Positions 1 to 12,833 of a stretch of 64,000 bases of DNA are shown in pieces (position 1 is the first letter of the stretch; every line of letters begins with the position of its first letter). The translations under genes and the position numbers were made by a program. The DNA is from Coprinopsis marcescibilis (lineage: Eukaryota; Basidiomycota; Agaricomycetes; Agaricales; Psathyrellaceae): NCBI GenBank assembly GCA_004369085.1, contig ML210148.1:1-64000 (forward strand), written 5' to 3'. The notes under the pieces are model-generated. The model saw only the letters and a program-made list of their open reading frames with translations, did not search any database and was not told the origin of the DNA.

Positions 1-1065
1 GTCATACTACAGGGCGTTCACATCCAATTTTTTTTAAGCACTACTAGAAGATATATAGAGTAGCTTTGTAGAATAATTTCAAGAGATCTTAGAACCAGAA
101 GTGGGTAAGCTGCTTTACAATGAAGAGGGTCGTTGTGAGACCTCCAAGCGTGACATATTCAAGCTCCGCCCAAAATGCCTTAACACTGCCAGCCTGGCAG
201 TGAGTGATGCATTGACGCGCGACAGGCGACCGACGCGACGGACACATTCGACGCGAAATCTGCGTGACAGAGCCGAGCGGAGTTGAGGTCGGCAGAGTGT
301 GACAGGGCGTGACAAGGTTATAAAGACTATGGGATTTCGACCTCGAGACACCGGAATTCATCCGTTCGTAGTCCATACCTATTTATCACCAAAATAACTA
401 GGTAGAACTCGAGATTGGACAATTTCTCACCTACCCTGAACTCCCGGTAAGATTCTATGCCCCGGAACATACTCAAAAACGTGCACCATTGAAATTTTTA
501 TAAACACTACGGGAGCGATAGTAAGTACCGTTCGGTCTCCAGTAAGCTCATTTTGACTTCTCGTTGGTTTTAATGATTTATCACATGAAGATGGAGTGTT
601 TTACATATGATCCGGGGTGCGAAGCCTAAGCTTGCATGACTCAAGATCCGAGGCAAGGCGATTGGATCCTTCGAGCGGGGAGATTATTTTAGGACGCAGA
701 CTTCGGAGCGTCATAAGTACATACAGCACCACGTCCGGACTCCGAATCTACCTTGTCATGTTACAGTCACCGGTGTGATCCACCTATTGGCTTCGCGAAA
801 CCCAAGGTCGGACAGCGATGACGACGTTTTACTAAGACTCCTGGTTATCTGCCCAACGGGGCACACTCCAGTGTTTACTAACTGAATGAACGACTGCCGT
901 ATCGTAGTCTGCTTGCTGTAGACTTGACGAGATGGACAAAGACGATGAACATGGACTGCATGTACACCATTCTTAGGGTTAGTCCACATCTCAATTACAA
1001 CTTCAAGCCCCAGGCATATAAGGCTGACTCTGCTCGTAAAGAAAATCAGTTTTTTCCTCCTCGCA
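1..1065. other. Intergenic region, no gene recognised
   Basis: No reading frame here resembles a known protein, and the short frames on both strands look like chance. No terminal repeats, tRNA-like fold or transposase motif could be seen. The last 100-200 bases should contain the promoter and leader of the F-box gene starting at 1066. Confidence 0.5.
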
Positions 1066-2547
1066 ATGGCCCCAGAGCCCCTCCACGACTCCAAGTTTGG
1101 CCTTGAGGGTGCCAGCCCTGCTCGCACGTTGTCTTTTAGCGATGCAGACCAAAGGCCAAGTCCAGATGATGCATCGAGCTCCATCATCAACACCCTCCCA
1201 GTCGAGATCCTCGAGCAAATGTTCCTGAGCTGCCACACCTCCCAAAACGCCTGGAACAACCACCTCTCCATCATCGGCTACAACCACCACATCTCTCCCA
1301 TCCTATTGACCCAGGTCTGCCGGCTCTGGCGCGCCATCTGCTTTGGCTTCCCTGCACTCTGGAGCAGCTTCACGCTCTGTGTCCGGCCCACGCCTCTCCA
1401 CGACGAGTTGGTGGATATCTGGCTGAAACGGTCTAGAGAGCTGCCTCTGGACTTTGACGGGGCGCATGCGGCCAAGATTCCGCTTTCGCTGGGGATTGTA
1501 CGTGAGTTGACGGCCGAGGCGCGGAGGTGGCGTACGGTGTGTCTGAATGAGCGTGCGGGACTCTTGCAGGCGTTCCTCGACACCCTCTCGCCGCTTGATA
1601 CGCCCATTCTGGAGTGCCTGACGGTCAAGTTTTCCATGTGGACTGAGTTTGCGGCGTTCAGCGAGGCGTTTACGGAACGGATAGGTCGCTTGGGGTCTTT
1701 GAAGCAGCTGCGTCTGGCGATTCATGGGCACCTGCCTGAACGGTTCTTCCTAGCGCTACCGTTCCAGCAACTCACGCATATCAATTTGACGCAGGTCGAT
1801 GTGGATTATGGGGTGTGGATTTTGGTGCTGCGGAGGTGTGAGAGGGCGGTGTATGTCGAAGCGCCGAGGGTTATGTACTTTCGCGAAGGTGCTGATGGCC
1901 CGCCCACTCATCCTGTTCCTGGGACTAGCAAGTGGGGAGGGAAGAATTTGATCAGCCTCCCGGCATTGCTGTCGCTCACGCTGCATACGTCCGTCGATGT
2001 AGCGAAGCTCCAGCCGTACCTCGTTTGCCCGTCGCTCCGCGTCCTGCGCATAACCGAGGACAGGTCTGTCTGTAAGAGGCATTTGGAGCTTATGGAGTCC
2101 TTCATAAGCGAGGGGACTCCACGCCTGCAGCACCTGTTCATCAACGACTACAGCGGGTCTTCCAGTTGGGAGAACGCACAGACGTATCTGAGGATGGAGG
2201 GTGTGAGGAAGGTGGGGAATGTGGAGGTGAGGGTGTTTCATTTTAATCATTGTTTGGAGTCTGTGCAGGCGAGTGGGTTGGCGAGGTTTAGGTGTCCGGT
2301 GGCGGGCTGTGAGGCTCCGCATGTTGGATGGTCGGTGGGGAATGTTGGGCATTTGGGAAGTGGGCTGGGGGTTGGGGGTGTGGGTTCGTATGCAGGCACA
2401 GGGGAGTTGGAGATTGAGAGACCGTTTTGGGCTGCTCCACATGAAGAACATGTGTATAAGTGCTTGTGGAAGGTCTGGATTGACAGACATAGGCGGTTGA
2501 TCAGGGTTGAGAGGCCGTTGGAGGGGATGGTTAAGGCATTGTTATGA
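1066..2547 (+). CDS. F-box-like domain protein (intact, single exon)
   Basis: A 493-residue uninterrupted frame. An F-box-like segment at about residues 38-95 reads INTLPVEILEQMFLSCH and, after an insert, LLTQVCRLWRAICFGFPALW, the usual basidiomycete F-box signature. F-box proteins normally bind Skp1 and bring substrates to SCF ubiquitin ligases. The rest has loose leucine-rich spacing and no other known domain. Near the C-terminus is a CPVAGCEAPHVGWS motif that recurs in the F-box gene at 34368-35708 and its decayed copy, so this is a distant paralogue of the cluster 33 kb downstream. It has no intron, unlike most genes here. The start is the first ATG that leaves the whole F-box intact. The substrate is unknown. 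Confidence 0.8.
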   Translation: MAPEPLHDSKFGLEGASPARTLSFSDADQRPSPDDASSSIINTLPVEILEQMFLSCHTSQNAWNNHLSIIGYNHHISPILLTQVCRLWRAICFGFPALWSSFTLCVRPTPLHDELVDIWLKRSRELPLDFDGAHAAKIPLSLGIVRELTAEARRWRTVCLNERAGLLQAFLDTLSPLDTPILECLTVKFSMWTEFAAFSEAFTERIGRLGSLKQLRLAIHGHLPERFFLALPFQQLTHINLTQVDVDYGVWILVLRRCERAVYVEAPRVMYFREGADGPPTHPVPGTSKWGGKNLISLPALLSLTLHTSVDVAKLQPYLVCPSLRVLRITEDRSVCKRHLELMESFISEGTPRLQHLFINDYSGSSSWENAQTYLRMEGVRKVGNVEVRVFHFNHCLESVQASGLARFRCPVAGCEAPHVGWSVGNVGHLGSGLGVGGVGSYAGTGELEIERPFWAAPHEEHVYKCLWKVWIDRHRRLIRVERPLEGMVKALL

Positions 2548-2886
2548 GAGGGAAATCGAGAGTAGCTACTCCCGGTTTAGTTGTATCGTAGTGTAATATA
2601 GCGAACGAATCTTACTATATACCTAGCGATGCGGTAGGCAGACTGAGTGCCTCGAGAAAGTCCGTTGAAGAAGTCATTTGGGCGTAGATCCGAACAGCCT
2701 TGAATCCGGAGCGTCGTGGCTTTCATCGCCTGATGGGCGCTTAGTGACAACTCCTTCCTGGTGTCCGAGTCTCTTCGACGAGTTGAAGGCACTGATCGAT
2801 TTGCTTTGATGCCAGGGAACGACAGCCAGCGGCTATTGATATACTAATGACAAACATAGAGGTCCGGGCAACACCCCTCCGTTCTT
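2548..2886. other. Intergenic, nothing recognised
   Basis: Downstream of the F-box gene. Short frames only; no motif or repeat seen. Confidence 0.5.
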
Positions 2887-3165
2887 TTATGCCTCCTGCA
2901 AAGTTCGCAGAATATACGAAAGGTTTGATGTGCTAACCGGACCATTAGATTCAGGGGTTCCGTAGCGGCTGGAGTTTGACTCAAACCCGGTAAGACCTGG
3001 GATAAATGAGACCTCCGTAGTGGCAGTTGTACCCTGCATTCCTGCCTGATGTGGGAAAATTCTTGACTTGGAAGATGTTTGTTCTGAACGATCCTGAATC
3101 CTAGTGATAGAGCCTGAGAGATCCGCTGCAACGCAACTTATAAACAGAAAAGCGAAGAAGTTCAT
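2887..3165 (-). CDS. Possible small secreted protein (hypothetical)
   Basis: A 92-residue frame starting at the ATG at 3165. It begins with a short hydrophobic stretch, MNFFAFLFISCVAADLSGS, that looks like a signal peptide with a plausible cleavage site after the VAA. The remainder is Ser/Thr-rich with several Asn-x-Ser/Thr sites. The same frame extends upstream to 3192, but that would put polar residues before the hydrophobic core. I recognise no family and see no cysteine pattern typical of effectors. The frame could be chance: it is short and lies alone between two confident genes. Treat it as a candidate only. Confidence 0.25.
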   Translation of the reverse strand: MNFFAFLFISCVAADLSGSITRIQDRSEQTSSKSRIFPHQAGMQGTTATTEVSFIPGLTGFESNSSRYGTPESNGPVSTSNLSYILRTLQEA

Positions 3166-3532
3166 GCCGTGGTGGTTCGCGGACAAGTCCAAGCTGAACT
3201 AGGGGTCATGATCCTCTCTCTCATTGCCAGGTTACTAAGCATCGTGCATCAAAATTTGTCTTGCTCTTTGATCACCATCCACGACGAGGCCAAACCCTAC
3301 ATCTGCAGTCTAGCAACGCCCATTAACACCCTGACCTACTCGTAACGGACAATTTATCAGGATGATGACTTGCTCTCAACCGAATCATCTTCGTCATCTG
3401 GAGCTTACTCATCAGCTGGGAGGATGAGCAATCGACATAGCCTCACATAATAGGTTTGTTCTCAACCATCTACCACACCCAACTGCTTTCTTATCTTGCT
3501 TTACAGACCCTACTCAGACACTAGCTAAAGCC
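3166..3532. other. Intergenic, probable promoter of the WLM protease gene
   Basis: No coding signal. The pyrimidine-rich tract ending just before 3533 is typical of the leader of a fungal gene. Confidence 0.4.
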
Positions 3533-4649
3533 ATGGCTACCCAACCGTTCGACCTCACAGTATCGTACCGCGCAACACCATACCGCCTTTCGCTTTCACC
3601 GGACACACCCCTTTCGACGTTGCAAACAGAGCTGGAAAACCTAACCGGGGTACCTGCTTCGCTACAGAAGCTGATATACAAGGGCAAACGAGCAAATAGT
3701 GAACAGGATGTAACACTTGCCGAGGCGGGCATCAAGAATGGAATGAAGATTCAAATGCTCGGGACGACGGTGCAGGATCTGGACGGAATGAAGGGTGTCG
3801 AGAGTGAGCAGCGGAGACGAGAGGCTGTCCTTAGGGAAAGGGCGACTAGGCCACAATTCAAGGTGCGCTACTTTCGCGATGCATTCGGAGGTGTCTAATC
3901 AATTGTCACACAGGTGCGGTCCACAGGGCACGGTGGAAGTTCGATCGCGACATTCTCTTCCCTCTCCGCATCATCTCCCCAATTCCACTTCCATGAAATA
4001 ACACCACTTGCACACCTTCCGAACCCAGGAAGGGCCCGAGTTGTCCTTGAAAGGCTCGCTGCCGATCCAGCCATTGGACATGTAATGCATAAACACCAAT
4101 TCACTGTTGGTGTCCTTACCGAACTTGCTCCTCACGAACATCCCGAACTACTGGGCCTCAACGTCAACAAGGGTCAAGCTATCAAACTGCGCTTGCGTAC
4201 GGACAGATACGATGGATTCCGTCTGTACAAAGATATTCGGCGCGTTCTGTGTCACGAACTAGCGCACAATGTCTGGGGGGATCACGACAACAATGCAAGT
4301 TATTCTGAGCTACCCTTTCAAGTAGATGTCTCTCTAATATCTATCTGTTCCACAGTTTAAGGAGCTGAATTCGCAGCTAAATAGGGAAGTGAGCGAATAC
4401 GAGAGATCTGTTGCCGAAGGAACACATACGCTTTCCGGGATACCGTCGTCAGGGATATACGAACCAGCTTCAGAGCAAGAAGCCGAAGCACAGTCGTACA
4501 TTCTTGGAGGAGATGCAGTTTCTGTTTCAACAAACGACGATTCTCCAGAGCAACGACGGAGGCGGGTTCTCGAAGCGACAATGAATCGGCTTCGGAAGGA
4601 GGAAGAGGAATTGGAGCACAGTTGTGGGACGGGTCGATCAATCAACTAG
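3533..4649 (+). CDS. Ubiquitin-like + WLM-domain metalloprotease
   Basis: Three exons (3533-3862, 3914-4294, 4356-4649) encode 334 residues. Residues 1-75 form a ubiquitin-like fold, including LQKLIYKGKRAN. The central region is a WLM (Wss1-like metalloprotease) domain with the zinc-protease motif HELAHNVWGDHD at about residues 224-235; the HExxHxxxxxH histidines and the catalytic glutamate are all present. The architecture matches the fungal ubiquitin/WLM proteins related to Wss1/SPRTN, which act on DNA-protein crosslinks and SUMO/ubiquitin conjugates. The C-terminal exon is acidic and helical and lacks an obvious VCP- or SUMO-binding motif. The second intron starts GCAAGT, not GT; only this donor keeps NN joined in frame to FKELNSQLN. 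POLD4 lies 250 bp downstream on the same strand. The domain call is firm; the exact substrate is inferred. Confidence 0.88.
4295..4355 (+). other. GC-AG intron in the WLM protease gene
   Basis: The exon ends at CAAT and is followed by GCAAGT; the acceptor is CACAG at 4351-4355. The flanking exons are 381 and 294 nt, both in phase 0. A GT donor four bases further on would shift the frame and lose the conserved NFKEL join. Confidence 0.8.
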
Positions 4650-4765
4650 TCTCCTCGTTGTCGTCATGTATGTCCGGTGCTTGAATTATATTTCACTTCC
4701 AAACCGACCGTTCAGAACGCGCTAAAGTTGATTTCGACGGTATACTGAACTGACTCATGTCAGCG

Positions 4766-4778
4766 GTCCGGCCCGGAC
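4766..4778. repeat. Short perfect inverted repeat upstream of POLD4
   Basis: GTCCGG-C-CCGGAC, six-base arms around one base, 122 bp before the POLD4 start codon. This could be a Zn2Cys6-type binding site (paired CGG/CCG), but that is inference and a chance palindrome is possible. Confidence 0.3.
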
Positions 4779-4899
4779 GTACATTCTGATGACTAAGCCC
4801 TTAGCGCCTGTCATCGCGTGTTTGAGTTTCTGTTTCTTTCCCGACCATCTCCATTCTCTATTCCACAAATCTATTGCAGAGTCCTTCCATTGAATCGCA

Positions 4900-5764
4900 A
4901 TGTCTGGAATGAAACAGTCTACACTCAGCTTTGGCGCTTCCAAGTCATCAGCAGCGGCGAGTCAAGTCAAAAAGGCGACAACACCTTCCAGCACCACAAA
5001 CCGTAATCACAGGAAGCAATCGAGCATCGAGGTTGAAAGCAGCGAAGAAGAGGAGTCGGAACAAAGTTTCGAAGATATTGAAGACCTCTCGAGTGAAGAA
5101 GAAAGCAAAGACGAGATAGAGAGCGCCGAAGATGTCAAGCCTCAACGTCGGCCAGTCACTCGACAGAGCACAGCCAAAACGTCTAAGACAGCTGAAGCCA
5201 AGGCCTCGAGTAGCAAGCCAGCAGTGGAGAAGGTTCAGAAAAAGGCGAAAATTGAGGTCGAGAGCGAACCTGCACCTACAGAGGCCAATGACGATGTTCC
5301 GCAAAGTCCACTGAAGTTGGACATTAAGAATCCAGCGTACAAAAAATTGTATGCGGAGACTAGGAGGAAGATGGATCATACCCCACCAAGTCAGTCTTTC
5401 ATGTCGCGTCCTGTACGAGACACTACTGACGGACACCCTCAGTTCATAGCAAGGGAATGAATAAAGTTGAGGAAATCCTTCGCACTTTCGACTTGTTAGT
5501 CTCCTCTCCTATTCGTAGGTCGCGAATTCTGACCTGCTGTACAGGAACTACGATTATGGCCCATGTGTTGGAATAACGAGGTTAAAAAGATGGGAACGCG
5601 CAAATGCACTTGGCCTTAACCCTCCCTCAGAAGTAGGTGAAGCACTCTAATCTGCAACACCTGCGGTGCTGATGAATGACCAATAGATATACGACATCTT
5701 GAACACGAAAGAAGGGCTCTCCGACCCCAAGTATTCGAAAGATGTCTTGACAAGTCTGGTTTAG
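4900..5764 (+). CDS. POLD4: DNA polymerase delta subunit 4
   Basis: Four exons (4900-5389, 5443-5494, 5545-5632, 5687-5764) encode 235 residues. The C-terminal third carries the family signature: IHSKGMNKVEEILRTFDL, then NYDYGPCVGITRLKRWERA and LGLNPPSEIYDIL, as in POLD4/Cdm1. This small accessory subunit stabilises the replicative polymerase delta complex and influences its fidelity. The N-terminus (MKQSTLSF at residues 4-11) resembles a PCNA-interacting peptide, although the second aromatic residue is missing. The middle is a long acidic, Ser/Glu- then Lys-rich disordered region, larger than in the roughly 107-residue human protein. Three phase-consistent introns of 50-54 bp fall within the conserved domain. 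An ACGCG core lies at 4717-4721, a possible MBF-like S-phase element (inference). Confidence 0.9.
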
Positions 5765-6451
5765 CAACCCTACACCACCTTTTTTCATTGTTTACAATGT
5801 TATTTGCACTGTTATGTGAGTTCTTTACTCCTCTGGTTTTCAGCGTCATGAGGTCCTGATACTGCACCTATTCATAGAGTGCTGGATGTATTAATTTTAC
5901 CACAGTTGCTTTGATTTACGTACGTGAGCTCGAAACCGTTCTGGATTATGTGCTGACATTGAATGTAGTATTCGTTCTTCTTCCTAATGCCCCTGTACAC
6001 AATCCACGCGATTTGGATATAGTTGTTGACATCCAGAAGGTCCCTGGCCACACAATGGGAATATCCCTTGCGATTTTTGGTTCCCCGTTACCCGCGGCAT
6101 TCGAAGGACTTCCTCTCATGGTAAGTTGGCTCCATCAAGGGCTCCTACACCGCGTTGGATTTCAAACCCATTGGCTTGGTGAGGCCAGATATCAGCAGCA
6201 TGAGACTTCCTTATGCGGTAATCCAGCCGCTGGGTTATGGTTCTCCGTGTCTTCTCCAACACCATAACCGGAATATTCGCATCTGCCTTGCAGGTGCTAT
6301 ATCAAAAACCTGTTCCGACGTCGCAGGAATACGGTCCATGGATAGTGAATGGCGTAGCACGGTGGGACACGAGGACCGGCACACTCGCATATAAAGACGG
6401 ACAGGGGTTGACAAATGCCGCCAGTCACTTTTCCTCCTCTTCGCAATTCAG
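5765..6451. other. Intergenic with unexplained coding-like stretch
   Basis: Between POLD4 and the monooxygenase. A + strand stretch from about 5911 to 6400 gives several overlapping, moderately protein-like segments in different frames (for example VPGHTMGISLAIFGSPLPAA near 6035-6095) that do not join into one clean model. I could not assign a family. It may be a decayed gene fragment or simply the monooxygenase promoter. Confidence 0.3.
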
Positions 6452-8981
<2,530 letters not shown>

Positions 8982-9420
8982 TAAACCTGTTGTGGTACCA
9001 CTCGTTTTTCTTGATACAGTGATGTGTTTAGGAAGCAAACCGACGATAAACATGTCTTTGAAACGGTCGCTCTGCGGGCATGGCGATACAATGTAACTGG
9101 TTAGGATATAATGCTCTGATAAGGTATCTAAAATCAACAACACCTCTGCTATGTAACAGAAAGCGAGCGACATGCGAGGATAGTGTATAGTTAAAAGCGA
9201 GAGGCCAAGTACAAGTAGTCTTGAAGATGAGAAGGAAACGTTAACTTTAGAAGAAAGAGGTGGGAATACATAAGTGAATACGAGAGCGGGAAATGAATGA
9301 ATGAATGAAAGTGACACAAGTCCATGAGAACTAAGTAGCCAATGCGCGTAGAAATTGTATTCCGTCCGATGTGGGATATTCCACGAGAAAGAGCATACAG
9401 AAGCAGCCACGACACAGCGC
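8982..9420. other. Convergent intergenic region with AATG microsatellite
   Basis: Shared 3' region of two convergent genes. It contains a short (GAAT)n-type run at about 9292-9308 and no gene. Confidence 0.5.
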
Positions 9421-12293
9421 TCAGATCTTCCTACCCTTGGCAGCTTCCAAGCTATCGATCGGTACCCGTCTAGGTCCGCCACCAGCGGGTGGCAGAGGTT
9501 TCCCAGACGTCGACGTCCTACCAGCCCCAGCAGGCTTCGCTGTAGTTGTCTTTGCCGTACTCGAACTAGCTTTGGGAGGTGCGCTTGGCTTCGCCATTCC
9601 GTTACTCCTACTGCTATCTTTCGTCGACGGAACCGCGGTGGGGGGCTTGAACACAGGCGAAGTCTTGCCAAGTCTCCCGGTGCCGGTCTTCTCTACCTGT
9701 CCAGTGGCAGAAGGTGGCCGGGTTCGTGGTGCAGGTTGCGCAGGTTCCGCCTTGCTTTTGCCTTTACCCTTGACGTCCTTCGTCAAGGTCGTCTTTGACG
9801 AGGAAGAAGACGGCTTTGTTTTCGTGGCCTGCTGAGTTTTGGGGAAGAGCACGCGCCCTCTAACAGGGGGGGCCGCCCTTGACGTTACGGCCCTGTTATC
9901 TTGAAGCGGAGTGTCGGGCGGAGACTCTGTCACGCCCAGTTCAGCAGCCAACGACATCTGCGGCTCCGAGGCCTGCGGTTGCGGGATATAACCTTCATTC
10001 AAGCCCGGCGGTGAGTCGTCGTCCTCTTCATCTTCGTATTCATACTCGTCTCCCGGGATATCTCCGTCGATCGACATTGATGGCAATTCGGGTAGTTCAA
10101 GGGGCGAGTTGGAGAGCTGGAGAATACGGCTGAGGGGGCTGGGTTTGGCTGGAGAATAGGCGTGAACCATCCGCTGTGCGAATGGCTTGGCCATTGGGAA
10201 GGGACGTCGAGGAGGAGATGGGGTTGCAGGCGATGTCTCTGCGTCTTCGGTTGCTTCTGAAACGGGGGCCAAGTTTCCGCTGCTTCTGGAATTGTTCTGT
10301 GCTTTTGGAGGAGGGAGGACAGGTTCGGAAGGAAGCGATGCTCGGGGTGAGGGCGGTGGGAGAACGAATGCAGGGGGTAGCCAGTCAGATGGCGGGGCAA
10401 GGCTTGATTGGAGTTTCGGGAAAGGAGGGATTACTTCTGTCTCGTATGCAGGGATGACCTTGGAGGGCGAGGAGAGAGAGATCTTGATCGCTGCTCCTCC
10501 ACTGCGGCCACCTTTCTTGGGGCTGCCGGAATGCTTGTTGACGCTGACCATGAATTTGGCTTTGGCTGGTGACTTGCGAGGGGACCGTTTAGATGTTCTG
10601 AGGGCCTTTCGAGGTGAATCTTTGACTCGGTGTTTTGAACGTTTGACATCAGTTGGTGCCGTATCTTCGTGTCTCTGCATTTCCCAGATCCGTTTCTCGT
10701 CGAGGAACTTCAGGCGTTGTGACTAGGAATAATGCGTTAGTGCGAAATGATACCACGGATAAACTGAAGTTCACCTCGAGTGCAGATTTCTCTTTGCTAA
10801 GCCTTGTAGCTGCTTCTGCAAATTTGTCCTTCTCGTTTTCTAGCTCCTCTCTTAGCTCGTCGAGACGATCCTGCTCTTCCTCTATCGCTGAAGCAGAAAA
10901 GAGCTTTTGCTCCGATTCGGCATCGGCTACTTGTCGCTGCTGAGCCACATTGTCGAGGAGGTTCTGCATATCCTTGGATTGGACATCAAGCTGCTTCTTG
11001 CAGCGTTCTGAAAATGAAGTTGAGCGAAATGGGTTTCTAGAAATGCAGTTCGACTTGCCCAATTCATGTTGCAAATTAGAAATGGCTTTCTGCAATCTTT
11101 GGATTTCTTCCTCTTTCTCCCGAATTCTCTCTGCTTCTGTCGGGTCTGTTGAATTTGATCCTGAAGCAGAAGGTCTGCTTTCCGAGGGAGCAGGCGGAAC
11201 TGCTAGCTTCTCGGAAACTGTTTCAAGACCATCGCGAAGACCGGACAAAAGTGTAGTGAGTTTTTCGTTAGGGGTAGAGGACGACGCGATCGGGAAAAGG
11301 GTGGTTATAGTGAATGATGTGGGCTAGGGCGCAATTAGCGATGATTTTGCCTGAAAAAAAATTACACCACCAACCTCTTCAACGTTTTCAGACAGCATAA
11401 CTCTTGTTTGGTATAGAATGCGTTGAATCGAATTGACAGCCTTCAGGACTAGGGTCTTAAGATGTTTGTTGTCTTCCACAAGTGCGGATCTGGCTTTCTC
11501 TGCCTCGTCCAGAGCAACCTCCAGATAACTTGCTGTGCTTTTGAGACTATTTCGACCTTCCACTGCAGATACGTTGGCGCAGTAGATCCCACTGGATGTA
11601 CTTGACAGTTTTGCCTGGACGTCTGCAATTTTCTGCCACTTCTCAGCCATTTTTTCAAAGTCCTTTTCCTTCTTCTTCAATTCCGTCTGGTGTGTTGTCC
11701 GAATGGCTTGAAGAGATGTCCGTGTCCGTTGAAGTTCAAGTGTCGTCTGCTTGTGCGCAGTTTCCGTTGAGGCCAGTGTCCGTAGTGTAGATCTGTGGAC
11801 CCAATATCAGGTCAGATTTCGCGGCCACAGAGCAATGAACGCACGTCAATTTTGATTTATGCAGGTTCATTTCGCGTTCTGCGTTTGCACCAGCTTCTAC
11901 TGCAGACCGATGCAACGATGTTAGCCGTTGGTTGTCGTACGTGAGGGTCCGGAATTTTGTCGTCAAATCTTCTGTGCGTGCGATATCCTCCTATCCTGAC
12001 GGTCAGTTCTTGCGTCTAGCAGTCCAATAACGTATGCGACAGACCATCCGTTGACTTAACAGGGTGAGTAGACATTTCACAACCCTCTCTGAATCCTTCG
12101 GTGAGACACCATCGAGAGAGAGGCCTGGTGCTGGGAATCCGTGGGCGACGAGCTGGCCGTTGACATAGTCGAGGCTGGATGTTGGGAACAGTGAGGCCGA
12201 TGAATCGTCGGCTATTGACGGTGAGCTCAGCTCTGAGGGCGATGGGTGGGCAAAGTTCCAATGAACTCCCTTGTGCCTTGGTGTAGCGGCCAT
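9421..12293 (-). CDS. Msd1/SSX2IP (ADIP)-like coiled-coil spindle-pole/centrosome protein
   Basis: Six exons (12045-12293, 11845-11990, 11375-11792, 11059-11323, 10775-11007, 9421-10722) encode 870 residues. The N-terminus (about residues 45-130: SLDYVNGQLVAHGFPAPGLS, then a long helix) matches the ADIP family, which includes human SSX2IP and fission-yeast Msd1. These proteins anchor microtubule minus ends and gamma-tubulin complexes at spindle poles or centrosomes. Residues up to about 450 are heptad-rich coiled coil. The C-terminal 430 residues are disordered and rich in Pro, Ser and Lys, with many SP sites (KSPAK, SPRKA) suggesting mitotic kinase control (inference). The ATG at 12293 is chosen because the conserved MAATPRHKGVHWNF start follows it; the frame stays open upstream to 12398. 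It diverges from the deubiquitinase gene. A putative in-frame GC-AG intron lies at 11008-11058. Confidence 0.7.
11008..11058 (-). other. Probable in-frame 51-nt GC-AG intron
   Basis: The donor is GCAAGT and the acceptor TTTTCAG on the - strand. The 51 nt keep the frame whether spliced or retained, and hold no stop. Removal joins LQHEL to ERCKKQLDV and restores a continuous heptad pattern; retention inserts a non-helical Ser/Asn/Pro segment. Confidence 0.55.
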
Positions 12294-12833
12294 GGCCAGT
12301 GAGGTGAGAGAAACGAACTTGGCGCTTGCCCCTTGTCCATGTGCGAGACGCGCCCGATCACGTGCTCGCGTACTATTGTCCTCCCTCACAGCCCCCATAG
12401 AAAAATGGTTAAACCTCTCTCAAGCAGGAATATTGTCTCTTCTCTGTCTTCCAATTTTTACCAAAGACTAAAGGCTTGAAACCATCGAACTTTGCATGAT
12501 TCTCGCACACCGGAAGGCGATAGACAACACGAACAAATAGGAAACAGGTCTGGTCGTAAGCCCGGATTAGTAAGCGTTACCAAGTGCTCCTGTTAGGACC
12601 TTGGGTTTGCAAGGGATCAGAAGTTGTACCAGCTGCGCTCCGCTCCATATAATATCCTATCTACTCACTATCCACGGTCAGGACGGCTTCGAGGTCAAAT
12701 TATACTCTGTGGTATGCCTGGAGTCACCTTGGTGCCCAATTCTTCAGGGCTTGGAGGCTTCGGGTCATCTCACCCAGGTAAGTGCTATGTGTTGCTCACT
12801 ACCGGTTCACCGACAGCGGGCTAACCCTCAGCG
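12294..12833. promoter_or_regulatory. Divergent promoter region (Msd1-like gene / deubiquitinase)
   Basis: 540 bp between divergent start codons and no credible gene. It must contain both promoters, but I can point to no specific factor site. Confidence 0.5.

Noticed and set aside
1756..2490. - strand 244-codon frame under the first F-box gene
   Set aside because: Antisense shadow rich in His/Pro/Arg; the + strand carries the conserved F-box and paralogous segments.
6400..6451. Earlier start of the monooxygenase at the ATG near 6415
   Set aside because: That ATG is in a different frame from the Rossmann motif, whereas the ATG at 6452 gives the family-typical short leader.
10187..10726. + strand 179-codon Gly-rich frame
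   Set aside because: Antisense of the Pro/Ser-rich tail of the Msd1-like gene.
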